Part shown: positions 42,620 to 53,584 of the stretch, piece by piece
Layout: the number at the start of each line of letters is the position of its first letter
How positions within the stretch are numbered: the first letter of the stretch is position 1
NCBI GenBank assembly: GCA_963682025.1
Contig: OY821519.1
Span: 193,575,784-193,639,783 of the forward strand
DNA from: Cordilura impudica
Lineage: Eukaryota; Arthropoda; Insecta; Diptera; Scathophagidae
DNA: 64,000 bases
Reading direction: 5' to 3'
Made by a program: the position numbers and the translations under genes
The notes under the pieces: generated by a model
The model's database searches: none
Told to the model about the DNA's origin: nothing
The model's input: the letters and a program-made list of their open reading frames with translations, nothing else

Positions 42620-43180
42620 ATTTCCATTTTTGTATAGGAGGTGCCACGCCTCTGATCCGATCCCGCATATTTTTCGTGCGTGATCATGAACTCAAGCAAA
42701 GTCCCAAGGCTTTTTCTATTATAGTACTCTAGTTATGTGATATTAAATATTTACTTTGTATGGGGTGACACGCCCATTGCTCCGATCCCGCCCATTTTTT
42801 GTCCGACTATTCACATTAATAACGTATGAACTTACACAAAGCCGCAAGGCTTTCACTATTACGTACTCCAGATATATGACTTTAAATCATTACTTTGTAT
42901 GGGGGTACCACGCCCACTGATCTTATCCCGCCCATTTTTCTCCGACTACTCACATTAATAACTTATGAACTCACACAAAGTTCCAAGGCTTTTTCTATTA
43001 CAGTACTCTAGGTATATAACATTAAATATTAACTTTGTATGGTGGGTGCCACGCCCATTGTTCCGATCCCGAGCATTTTTTGCGACTGTCGTAGTACTCT
43101 AGACATTATATGTTAAAATTAGATGTTAAAAATTCACATTAAATGGTAGGTGCCACACCCACTTGAAAAATCCAAAGAAA
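42620..43180 (+). repeat. Four tandem units of about 130 bp with CCACGCC and CCCGCCCATTTTT
   Basis: Each unit has 'TTTGTATGG.GGTGCCACGCCCA..G.TCCGATCCCGCCCATTTTT', 'CACA.AGT.CCAAGGCTTTTTCTATTA', 'GTACTCTAG' and an AT-rich end. Units begin near 42633, 42754, 42893 and 43034; the last is truncated. Related modules occur at 4930-6170 and 12848-13210. Confidence 0.75.
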
Positions 43181-43259
43181 ATATAGCTTCTTGTTTCTTC
43201 CGGATAGGCAGTTATCTTCTGTAAAATGTCAAAATGATAGGTTCAGTGGTGTAGCGTAT

Positions 43260-43666
43260 ATATAAGTAGGAGATGGCCGAAATGCTCCTAAGGAGATGCG
43301 TAGGGAAGAGGTGAAAATTGTTTTTAATTTGTTTAAGGTGCTCTTGGGTGAATACCCATAAAGGTATATACCGTAATTAATTGTTGATATTATGATAGAT
43401 TAAAATTTTTATAAGAAAGGATGTATTGCAACCAAATTTCTTTGAGGAGAGGCATTTGATCGTATTAAGTCTTTTGGAAAGGGACGAGTTCAGACAGTCA
43501 ATATGTGAATTCCATCTATAAAGATGGTTAAAAACTACTACTATTTTCCAATTGGATTGATGTATTGTTCGATAAATGTGTAGCGGTATACATTTGTTTA
43601 GGGCTAATTGTGATCCAATTAGGGATGAAGTGCTCCAGTTTTAAATGTCTGATATAATATCATTGA
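43260..43666 (-). pseudogene. LINE RT remnant downstream of the catalytic site
   Basis: Minus strand near 43570-43660 reads IISDI, NWSTSSLIGSQLALNKC and IYRTIHQ, similar to the segment after the RT active site ('i..i..W......l.l...Kt.....'). It sits between RT pieces (45.0-46.6 kb) and the RNase H piece (40.6-41.3 kb) on the same strand, in the expected order. The family call depends largely on that position. Confidence 0.35.
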
Positions 43667-44632
43667 AGTTCATACTTTAATGTTAGTTTTTATGTATTGT
43701 CGATCTTGTTTGTGTTGTAATAATAATTAGTTATTTATAGTTCGGTTCGAGATCATGTATACATTTTCTAATACTAGAAAAGATAATACTTTATGCAATG
43801 TAAGAGAAATTTGGAAAAAATTGAAGACAGCGCTAGATGTAGTAGCTACTTTCGAACAAAGCGACTTGTTCATCGTCAGCATCCTTCTGCCTATTACTTC
43901 AACTCATGCTTAATCAACTATTTAACTCAACATTTGAAAGAAAAGAACATGAGAAATGTTTTTCTTTTTTATATAACAAGTTATGAACAAGTCGCTTTGT
44001 TCGAAAGTAGCTACTCCATCTAGCGCTGTCTTCAATTTTTTCCAAATTTCTCTTACATTGCATAAAGTATTATCTTTTCTAGTATTAGAAAATTTATACA
44101 TGATCTCGAACCGAACTATAAATAACTAATTATTATTACAACACAAACAAGATCGACAATACATAAAAACTAACATACAAAACATACGGTCCAATGCAAT
44201 TGTGATAAATCTGTTAAGATTTCACATGTCATTACAGTTCCCATCTATGGGACGTTTGGCAAAACAAAAAGAGCTTTTTTCACATTACGAGATTTGTAAT
44301 TGATCAAAGCGATGTTAATGTAGAGAAAGCTATAAATTGGAAAAGCTCAGCTTGTTCATACAAACTCTCGTATATAAAAAAGAAAAACATTTCTCATGTT
44401 CTTTTCTTTCAAATGTTGAGTTAAATAGTTGATTAAGCATGAGTTGAAGTAATAGGCAGAAGGATGCTGACGATGAACAAGTCGCTTTGTTCGAAAGTAG
44501 CTACTCCATCTAGCGCTGTCTTCAATTTTTTCCAAATTTCTCTTACATTGCATAAAGTATTATCTTTTCTAGTATTAGAAAATGTATACATGATCTCGAA
44601 CCGAACTATAAATAACTAGTTCATACTTTAAT
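43667..44632. mobile_element. Foldback element with three arms, 15 bp direct flanks
   Basis: A left arm (43682-about 43975) is repeated inverted twice: as a middle arm (about 43984-44174) and as a right arm (about 44370-44617). Shared landmarks are AGTTATTTATAGTTCGGTTCGAG, ATTATCTTTTCTAGTATTAG, TAGCGCTGTCTTC and GAACAAGTCGCTTTGTTC. A unique spacer (44175-44369) separates middle and right arms. Direct repeats AGTTCATACTTTAAT flank it at 43667-43681 and 44618-44632; they may be a target duplication of unusual length. The open frames in it lie on the arms and are not genes. It interrupts the minus-strand LINE. Confidence 0.7.
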
Positions 44633-44666
44633 TTTTTTAGTTCTTAAGTTTTTTAACTATAACTTA

Positions 44667-45015
44667 TGCCGTTTTCTTTTCTGACAAAAAATGTTGCCCT
44701 TTTTTTGCCCTTTTTTTCAATCGAAAGGTCTCAAAGTCGAGCCCTCGTAAACCACAAAAACTTCCAGCCATTGATTTCTTTCAGGTCAGAGTGTGAGAAT
44801 ATTTCCCCATTGTTCCCCTTTTTTGAATATTTTCATCCTATGATTTCCAAGAAGATAATAATCAAAATTTTTGCATTTATGAACAGAGCACTTTCAGAGC
44901 TTTCGATTGATATATAATATAAGGTTGCTATTAATTCAGAATATATAAAAAAAATACACTTTTCAAAAAAAGGACAAAAAAAGGGCGACATTTTTTGTCA
45001 GAAAAGAAAACGGCA
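44667..45015. mobile_element. MITE with TTA duplication (PIF/Harbinger-like)
   Basis: Termini TGCCGTTTTCTTTTCTGACA... and ...TGTCAGAAAAGAAAACGGCA are inverted repeats of about 45 bp with one or two mismatches, and a subterminal inverted pair (CAATCGAAAG / CTTTCGATTG) lies inside. TTA flanks both ends (44664-44666 and 45016-45018). A 3 bp TWA duplication is the PIF/Harbinger signature. The element is 349 bp and non-coding. It sits in the minus-strand LINE RT gene. Confidence 0.75.
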
Positions 45016-45019
45016 TTAG

Positions 45020-45312
45020 TCATCCGCCTGAGCGATAACGTCAATTTCCTTATGTAGGGATATTATTTGGGAAAGTTTGTTGTAAGCTTTAAAAACAAAA
45101 TTACAGAAAGTGGTGAACCCTGGAAGATGTTGGTATACACATGTAGTGTTTTCGAGTGGTAGGAATTGTTTCTCACCATGAGTTTTCTGTTCGTTAAGTA
45201 ATTTTTTGTGTAATTATCATTTTATGATCTAGCTTCCATTCTTCGAGTTGGTTTAAAATGGTATGTAAACCGATGTTCTCAAATGCTCTGCAAAATCTAG
45301 TGAGATTAGTGA
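45020..45312 (-). pseudogene. LINE RT, palm region (QGSPLS to ADD)
   Basis: Minus strand: AFENIGLHTILNQLEEWKL, then KLMVRNNSYHSKTL, FQGSPLSVILF (motif 'pQGsplSp.LF'), YNKLSQII and AQADD at about 45004-45020, equivalent to the RT Y/F-ADD box. A frameshift lies in the middle. It is preceded on this strand by the piece at 46.1-46.6 kb, from which it is separated by a HINE. Confidence 0.6.
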
Positions 45313-45320
45313 TAAGTGGT

Positions 45321-46100
45321 TTTATACCCTATACCACTATGTGGTTTGGGTATAATGACTTTGTGCTGCTGTTTGTAACAACCAAAAATATTTGACCTAG
45401 ACCCATCTTTAATTATACCGATCGAATCAGAATCACTTTCTGAGTGGATTTAACAATGTCCGTCCGTCCGTCCGTCTGTGTGTCCATGTAAACTTTGTAA
45501 TCAAACTGCAGGTCGCAAATATGAATATATTTTGATGAAATTTGGTATATAAGCTTTTATCGGCCATAAGATGAAAGCTATTGAAATTTGTGAGAATCGG
45601 TCCATGTTCAGACCCAGCCCCCATACAAATTACCCCTATGAAATCGACATAAATTGTCATAAGATCCAAATGGTCATATAGATCTTACTCAAATTGGGTT
45701 TATATGTATTCATTACATCCATTAATGAGTAGTCCAAAAATGATCCCTTTGGCCTCATATGGAGCTGCTTCCCGATTTTCACTTAAATCTATTAAAAAAA
45801 CAAAAATATTGTACTGATTCTTCTCAAATTTTGTTTGTATATATTTTTGCAAAATACAAGAGACTTTACCAAACTTGATCAGGATCGGTCCATTTTTGGA
45901 CCTAGTCCCCATATAGATATAGCATCCGATATGAACTTTTTCATATCTGCATCCAAAAAAATTAATAAAAATCCCACTCAAATTTGGTTTTTGCTTATTT
46001 TCTATGTCCAGTTAGTTGGGCCTAAGAGATAGGATTTCTAAACGCATGGTATAGGGTATCGTATAGTCGGTCTAGACCGACTATAATTTTCTTACTTGTT
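45321..46100 (+). mobile_element. HINE copy, complete
   Basis: Head at 45321 (TTTATACCCTATACCACTATG), (GTCC)n at about 45461-45475, subterminal GGTATAGGGTATC at about 46049, palindrome TCGGTCTAGACCGA at 46067-46080, end CTTACTTGTT at 46100. It inserted into the LINE RT gene. Confidence 0.88.
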
Positions 46101-46640
46101 GTTATTTAGAAATTGATGTAATTTAAAGTCCACGTAGAGTAATAGATCTGAAATTGATTTCCTCTTTACGAAACCGTATTGGTGGTTGTTGATAAGCTTG
46201 TTAGTAGTAAGAAACCAACCAAGTCCATTGACTACGATTTTGTCCAAAATTGGTTTTATAAATTTTAGGTGCATATTATTAAATTTTATTTAATAATATT
46301 ATCAAATATATGAACCAATCTATTATGTTCCCAATTTGATAGATTTTTTTATCATTGAATATAATATCCGATCTAATCCAGGTGTTTTGCTTTTCAATTT
46401 GTTAAGAGCAATGGACAGTTCTCACATATTTATATTTTCTTGTAGTGTTGGAAAGTAGGTGAAAAATTTGCATCTTTAGATTATATGGACCAATAATCGA
46501 AGATTATATATTCGCGATGTCGCTTGAGTATGTTGCTCTATTTTGGTAGCTGTTAGTATTTTGAATGCAATAGATCGAGGTCTTAGGTTTTTATAGCGTT
46601 TTTAAGCACATTATATTTACATAAATTTCAAATATTGACA
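46101..46640 (-). pseudogene. LINE RT, N-terminal part
   Basis: Minus strand: ELSIALNKLKSKTPGLDRILYSMIKK (about 46345-46425; motif 'i..lk..kapG.D.i'), then MHLKFIKPILDKIV, GLGWFLTTNKLINNHQYGFVKRKS (motif 'qfGFr...s') and ISDLLLYVDF. Upstream remains extend to about 46600. Together with 45.0-45.3, 43.3-43.7 and 40.6-41.3 kb it outlines one LINE. Confidence 0.65.
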
Positions 46641-46836
46641 ACACTTTTTTTCAAATCCTCTCATTCTGTCAAATCAATATAAAAAAGAGGCAAAACAACA
46701 TACTTTATTACCATTTATTACCACCATCACTGGCGTTGACAGATTTCAGTGGATCACAATAAAGAAAAATAAGTACTCATTTCCTATTATATTCAAGATA
46801 CATGAGGAAGTGGACGTAGAAAGAATTTGAATGTCA

Positions 46837-47202
46837 TCTTTAATACTAATAGGCTAGGTGATTTTTTGTGACCGATGTTTTGTTCTACCGTTTTATCCCG
46901 AGCTTGACCAAGCGTATATTATTTGAAAGGTATTTCCTTTTAGCCGTTTTGCAGATTTACAGATTTTTAAATTTTTCCTTTATTTTGAGTAGATTGCATT
47001 TAAAGTTGCTACTAATACATACATAAAATTATACATATGCTATGTGTATTTTAGTAAGTTTGTTGATATGTTTGTTAATGAGTTTGTTATCTTCATTCAC
47101 AATAATAATAAACCATAAAAGTATTGGTTTGTGAATTGGCTAAATTGAAAAATAAGGCTGTCTTGAAAGTGCACTCGAATTTCAAGCGTTGGAATCTGCT
47201 AG
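46837..47202 (+). mobile_element. Short non-autonomous Helitron, copy 6 (complete)
   Basis: TC at 46837 after A, CTAG at 47199-47202 before T, hairpin diverged (GCACTCGAATTTCAAGCGT). Confidence 0.8.
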
Positions 47203-47307
47203 TATAAATAGATACACTTTTCATTTACAAAAATCAGTTAAAATTTAATTCAAAAAAGAATTATCAATGCAAAAATTAATATTTTTAATTATATATAAAA
47301 ACAATTA

Positions 47308-47425
47308 GGAAAAATTAGACCGACTATACGACACCCTATACCATCAAAGTCCAAGTAATTATATATATATTTCAATATTATGGGAATTTAAGTCGATCTC
47401 ATAGTGGTATAGGGTATATATATAG
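47308..47425 (-). mobile_element. HINE remnant with large internal deletion
   Basis: Tail (TTAGACCGACTATACGACACCCTATACCAT) and head (CATAGTGGTATAGGGTATATA) are joined with only about 50 bases of interior left. Confidence 0.6.
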
Positions 47426-47429
47426 AAAA

Positions 47430-48745
47430 CAAATATTTTCTAATTTAAGGTTTCCTTACCAAATTAGTTTAAGGAAATGTTGGAATAAATAGTCAATTAA
47501 TCAATTGCACCGATGGGCAAGTTAAAATGACTGCTAGTATGCCAACGAAATGCAAATCCGGAGTTTTGGCATGCAATTGTAATTAACGGCGAGAGAATGA
47601 CCTTTCTTTCAACAACAAAAAAATAAAAACACTTCAACCCGAATCGTATTTAATTCCCAGCTTTTTATACGGATGTGAACTTATTGCAAGTCTTGATTCA
47701 CATAATAAACGCAAACTAAGAAGGTCCGCAAGTAAACAGCACTGCTTTATACTCAAAAAATAACTTTTTCTGAATTTTTTATTTAACTAGTATAGCCCAG
47801 CAGTCGAAATTCGAGTGCAAATTCTAGGAAATATTATTTTTTCACTCAATTTTTGTCTTCCAAAGTTTTTTTTACATATATAAAAAATTTATGAAAATTT
47901 AAATGAGCCTAAAGGTAAGTTAATCAATTTTAGCAATTCAGAATTGAACATAGAGCGTCTGATATAAAATTTAAATCATTCGCATTAACGGGGTATAACG
48001 AATTATTATAAATATTTTATTTAATTTAATATATTTTTAAGATAGATTAAACCAAATTTTATAATTCTCATATAACTATGCCAATTTTCACACTCCTCCG
48101 TGCCCGCATATTGCTTAAAAAGGGAACTAAAAATTTTCCCTCGCATATAAATATATAGATTTTATATATATACTATGTAAAACTAAGAATCATATAAATA
48201 AGAGGATGCACAAACTAAAAGTTGGTTCGATTGAATAAGAGTTCTGAGTGAAGTACTAACACTGTTGCTAACATTATCAATAAAAATATTGTTGATAAAA
48301 ATGTATGTATTCACAAATTTAGCCAAGACAACCTATAATAATATATGTTCAATGTTTTCTTAATATGTAAAAGATTAAATATTTAATATGTAAAAGTTTA
48401 ATTTTTTCATCGAATTTATGATTCATGATTTTACATCTGAAAAATTAAACAAAACTTACCGGTTACGCGATCTTTTTTCAAACTGCGGAAACTTATTTTT
48501 ACACCTGAATCCAACATAATCTAAACATGATACACACTCACATAAAACAGATTCATTGTGGCTACCTAATTTTTTTCCAACCGATTTACGATGAAGTTAG
48601 TAACCGAATTTAGACTTTATTACGATTGCAATTCTGTTATCTTTAGACTAAATATTTTATCAAAATGGGAGAATGGTTACTTCCTGTTCACACCTTCAAA
48701 CATTTCAACAACTCAATTGGAGATTTTTTTGTTTACTATAAATAT
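47430..48745. other. Mostly anonymous; one short-Helitron fragment
   Basis: At 47787-47960 a minus-strand short-Helitron 3' end is recognisable (CTAG at 47787, GTCGAAATTCGAGTGCAA). The remainder is AT-rich without recognised genes. Confidence 0.45.
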
Positions 48746-48747
48746 TT

Positions 48748-49533
48748 TTTATACCCTATACCACTATGTGGTTTGGGTATAATGACTTTGTGCTGCTGTT
48801 TGTAACAACCAAAAATATTTGACCTAGACCCATCTTTAATAATACCGATGGAATCAGAATCACTTTCTGAGTTGATTTAACAATGTCCGTCCGTCCGTCC
48901 GTCCGTCTGTGTGTCCATGTATACCTTGTAATCAAACTGAAGGTCGCAAATATGAATATATTTTGATGAAATTTGGTATATAAGCTTTCATCACCCATGG
49001 AATGAACTCTATTGAAATCGGTCGGTGAGAATCGGTCCATGTTCAGACCTAGCCCCCATACAAATTACCCCTATGAAATCGACATAAATTGCCATAAGAT
49101 CCAAATTGTCATATAGATCTTACTCAAATTGGGTTTGTATGCGTTCATTACATCCATTAATGAGTAGTCCAAAAATGATCCCTTTGGCCCCATATAGAGC
49201 TGCTTCCCGATCTTCACTTAAATCTATCAAAAAACAAAAATATTGCACTGATTCTTCTCAAATTTTGTTTGTATATATTTTTGCGAAATACAAGAGACTT
49301 TACTAAACATGTTCAGGATCGGTCCATTTTTGGACCTAGTCCCCATATAGATATAGCATCCGATGTGAACTTTTTCATACCTGCAGCCAAAAAAATTAAT
49401 AAAAATTCCACTCAAATTTGGTTTTTGCTTATTTTCTATGTCCAGTTAGTTGGGCCTAAGAGATACGGTTTCTAAACGCATGGTATAGGGTATCATATAG
49501 TCGGTCTGGACCGACTATAATTTTTTTACTTGT
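48748..49533 (+). mobile_element. HINE copy, complete
   Basis: Head at 48748, (GTCC)n at about 48885-48905, tail inverted repeat GGTATAGGGTATC, one mismatch in the palindrome (TCGGTCTGGACCGA), end ACTTGTT at about 49533. A small duplication (TCGGTCGGTGAGAATCGGTCC) is present near 49018. Confidence 0.87.
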
Positions 49534-49539
49534 TTTTTT

Positions 49540-50355
49540 TTTTTATTTTCATACTAGTGTTATTAAATTCTTTTTTCACATATACGTTTGTGTGTGTGTT
49601 AAAGAATTTTAACTTTGTTCGTTATCGAAAGCATAAATTGATTTAACAGGAAGTTTTTTTATTGCATATTGAAAATACACAAGGTGTACAATATACCCTT
49701 TCATTTAAAAGGAATTTTGCTATCATAATGATATTAATGGTATAAAGAAAGAATTTTTATAATGTTATTTATTAATTAAAATAAAAGTCGAAAATAATAG
49801 TGAGGATGGCAAATGTTATATTAATGAAATTTAAAATATATTAAGTACATATATAAGAGTTGCGGCTATGCCTGTTGTGGCGATATTTTTATCTCTACGG
49901 ATCTGAAGATCTGGTGCATCTAAAAAGAAAAGAACTCCCTCCTCTATGGTAATATGCCTCAATAACTATTCAAAAAATGTTTTGTTTTCAGGAAGCATAC
50001 ATACATTTATGGTTGGAAGATCATATTTCATTTCCCTCGACCAATTGTCTGATGGATTTTCCCGTCGAAGTGGCCTTGGAATACCGAATTGGCAAATCCG
50101 GCAATTGTGATATAAACTGAATTATTGAAAGTAAATTCGGGGTTTGACATTAGTTTTCTAAGAGGAAAATCTTATGGCAAAACTTCTTTTAATGCTGAAA
50201 GAGTCTGAATAGGTCCATGCCAATTAAAATAAGGAAAAGATCTCTCAGTTTGTTTTGAAAAGTTTGTTGGTAAAAACATTTAATCTTGAGCCTGAACAAT
50301 TTCAAACACAATCATTAAATTGATAAAGATCGAAAATAAGATTTTTTATTTTTAT
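49540..50355. other. No gene recognised
   Basis: Anonymous AT-rich sequence. Fragments on the minus strand near 49960-50290 look weakly coding, but I cannot assign them. Confidence 0.35.
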
Positions 50356-50363
50356 AGAAAAAT

Positions 50364-52138
50364 AAAATTAAAAATTAAAAATTAAAAATTAAAAATTAAA
50401 AATTAAAAATTAAAAATTAAAAATTAAAATTAAAAATTAAAAATTAAAAATTAAAAATTAAAAATTAAAAATTAAAAATTAAAAATTAAAAATTAAAAAT
50501 TAAAAATTAAAAATTAAAAATTAAAAATCAAAAATTACAAATTAAAAATTAAAAATTAAAAATTAAAAATTAAAAATTAAAAATTAAAAATTAAAAATTA
50601 AAAATTAAAAATTAAAAATTAAAAATTAAAAATTAAAAATTAAAAATTAAAAATTAAAAATTAAAAATTAAAAATTAAAAATTAAAAATTAAAAATTAAA
50701 AATTAAAAATTAAAAATTAAAAATTAAAAATTAAAAATTAGAAATTAAAAATTAAAAAATTAAAAATTAAAAATTAAAAATTAAAAATTAAAAATTAAAA
50801 ATTAAAAATTAAAAATTAAAAATTAAAAATTAAAAATTAAAAATTAAAAATTAAAAATTAAAAATTAAAAATTAAAAATTAAAAATTAAAAATTAAAAAT
50901 TAAAAAATTAAAAATTAAAAATTAAAAATTAAAAATTAAAAATTAAAAATTAAAAATTAAAAATTAAAAATTAAAAAATTAAAAATTAAAAATTAAAAAT
51001 TAAAAATTAAAAATTAAAAATTAAAAATTAAAAATTAAAAATTAAAAATTAAAAATTAAAAATTAAAAATTAAAAATTAAAAATTAAAAATTAAAAATTA
51101 AAAATTAAAAATTAAAAATTAAAAATTAAAAATTAAAAATTAAAAATTAAAAATTAAAAATTAAAAATTAAAAATTAAAATTAAAAATTAAAAATTAAAA
51201 ATTAAAAATTAAAAATTAAAATTAAAAATTAAAAATTAAAAATTAAAAATTAAAAAATTAAAAATTAAAAATTAAAAATTAAAAATTAAAAATTAAAAAT
51301 TAAAAATTAAAAATTAAAAATTAAAAATTAAAAATTAAAAATTAAAAATTAAAAATTAAAGATTAAAATTAAAAATTAAAAATTAAAAATTAAAATTAAA
51401 AATTAAAAATTAAAAATTAAAAATTAAAACTAAAAAATTAAAAAATTAAAAATTAAAAATTAAAAATTAAAAATTAAAAATTAAAAATTAAAAATTAAAA
51501 ATTAAAAATTAAAAATTAAAATTAAAAATTAAAAATTAAAAATTAAAAATTAAAAATTAAAAATTAAAAATTAAAAATTAAAAATTAAAAATTAAAATTA
51601 AAAATTAAAAATTAAAAATTAAAAATTAAAAATTAAAAATTAAAAATTAAAAATTAAAAATTAAAAATTAAAAATTAAAAATTAAAAATTAAAAATTAAA
51701 AATTAAAAATTAAAAATTAAAAATTAAAAATTAAAAATTAAAAATTAAAAATTAAAAATTAAAAATTAAAAATTAAAAATTAAAAATTAAAAATTAAAAA
51801 TTAAAAATTAAAAATTAAAAATTAAAAATTAAAAATTAAAAATTAAAAATTAAAAATTAAAAATTAAAAATTAAAAATTAAAAATTAAAAATTAAAAATT
51901 AAAAATTAAAAATTAAAAATTAAAAATTAAAAATTAAAAATTAAAAATTAAATATTAAAAATTAAAAATTAAAAATTAAAAATTAAAAATTAAAAATTAA
52001 AAATTAAAAATTAAAAATTAAAAATTAAAAATTAAAAATTAAAAATTAAAAATTAAAAATTAAAAATTAAAAATTAAAAATTAAAAATTAAAAATTAAAA
52101 ATTAAAAATTAAAAATCAAAAATTAAAAATTAAAAATT
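50364..52138. repeat. (TTAAAAA)n heptanucleotide array, about 1.77 kb
   Basis: Roughly 250 units of AAAAATT. Variants are mostly single-A length changes (AAAATT, AAAAAATT) and a few substitutions (for example near 50527, 50741, 51361, 51430, 51951). It ends at the truncated head of a HINE. Confidence 0.98.
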
Positions 52139-52164
52139 TTAAAATGAAAAACTACACATTTTAG

Positions 52165-52826
52165 GTTCATTCTTTTGTCCGTCCGTCCGCCCGTCCGTCC
52201 GTCTGTGTGTCCATGTAAAGCTTGTAATCAAACTGCAGGTCGCAAATATGAATATATTTTGATGAAATTTGGTATATAAGCTTTTATCGGCCATGGGATG
52301 AACGCTATTGAAATTGGTGAGAATCGGTCCATGTTCAGACCTAGCCCCCATACAAATTACCCATATGAAATCGACATAAATTGCCATAAGATCCAAATTG
52401 TCATATAGAACTTACGCAAATTGGGTTTGTATGCGTTCATTACATCCACTAATGAGTAGTCCAAAAATGATCCCTTTGACCCCATATAGAGCTGCTTCCC
52501 GATCTTCAGTTAAATCAATTAAAAAACAAAAATATTGCACTGATTCTTCTCAAATTTTGTTTGTACATATTTTTGCAAAATACAAGAGACTTTACCAAAC
52601 ATGATCAGGATCGGTCCATTTTTGGACCTAGCCCCTTTATAGATATAGCATCCGATATGAACTTTTTTATATCTGCAGCCAAAAAAATTAATAAAAATCC
52701 CACTCAAATTTGGTTTTTGCTTATTTTCTATGTCCAGTTAGTTGGTCCTAAGAGAAAGGGTTCCTAAACGCATGGTATAGGGTATCGTATAGTCGGTCTA
52801 GACCGACTATAATTTTCTTACTTGTT
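52165..52826 (+). mobile_element. HINE copy, head replaced by microsatellite
   Basis: Enters at the (GTCC)n array (about 52177-52205) directly after the heptanucleotide array and runs to palindrome TCGGTCTAGACCGA and CTTACTTGTT at 52826. The first about 130 bp of the family are missing. Confidence 0.85.
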
Positions 52827-52989
52827 AATACTAATAATTTGTAGCCTAGAATCATTCGAATTTTTAAAGAATTATCGTAGTACTTCTAAGGTCTCTAAAC
52901 AGGCTTGTAGGGAGCAAAGTTTGGATTTTTATGATGCCGGCTGCGTTAAATAATGAATTTCATTGTTGTTCTATGAGGTACTTAGGGGT

Positions 52990-53226
52990 TTTCTACTCTA
53001 GTAAAAGAAAAATAATACCATTTTTCAAATAGTAATTAATTCCGTTTAAGGATTATTGCTTTTTATTTTAGAAATTGGCCAACAAGAAAACCGATTAACT
53101 TGAAATTTAATTGGTATTCGGATTTAATGTTTTAGTATCGGCAACAGTTTCAAAGTGGTAGCCGTACCCAATTTTGGGTGGAAGGTATCAAAAATTCGGC
53201 TCAGCCGAATTTAACACTCTTGCTTC
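52990..53226 (+). mobile_element. Second HINE family, 3' part
   Basis: Ends with hairpin TTCGGCTCAGCCGAA (53195-53209) and TTTAACACTCTTGCTT. Upstream 'AACTTGAAATTTAATTGG' and 'CCGTACCCAATTTTGGG' (a further hairpin) belong to the same repeat; left boundary uncertain. Compare 30200-30364. Confidence 0.5.
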
Positions 53227-53289
53227 ATTAAATTTCATTATAAATATTTGTTGAACACACAGAGAATATATAAATGGGTTTGTTAACAA

Positions 53290-53581
53290 ATAATTTTATA
53301 AGAGCCTAAAGGTATGCTAATCAATTTCAGTCAATTCATAAACACACATACAGCATTGTAGAGTTTTTTATTTGAAGTTTAAATATGTGCCTTATGTATG
53401 TGTAAGTAGCAACTATAAATAATTATGACTCCAAAAAATGTACCAGATGGCGCACATCTGTAAAGATGGTGCACATCTGCAAAGAAATGCCTTTCAAATT
53501 TTATATTTTTTGTCAAAATCGGTTGGTATCTGAGAGTGTAGAAGATTTCATTAGAATCACTTCGTCTATTAATATTATAGA
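53290..53581 (-). mobile_element. Short non-autonomous Helitron, copy 8 (diverged, 3' end lost)
   Basis: Minus-strand 5' end TCTATAATATTAATAGACG at 53563-53581 with T following. Interior retains 'GGTATTTC..' and 'AACACACATACAGCATTG' equivalents; a duplication 'GCACATCTG.AAAGA' occurs at 53451-53485. The CTAG end is not found. Confidence 0.55.
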
Positions 53582-53584
53582 TTT

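Noticed and set aside
43793..44553. Two matching small ORFs on opposite strands
   Set aside because: They are the inverted arms of one foldback element, not two genes.
44666..44917. 83-codon plus-strand frame
   Set aside because: It covers the terminal inverted repeat and interior of a MITE; no homology.
45700..45981. Second recurring small frame in the same repeats (also at 49227-49415, 52519-52707, 63658-63846)
   Set aside because: Same reason: repeat copies, no coding signature, both strands open.
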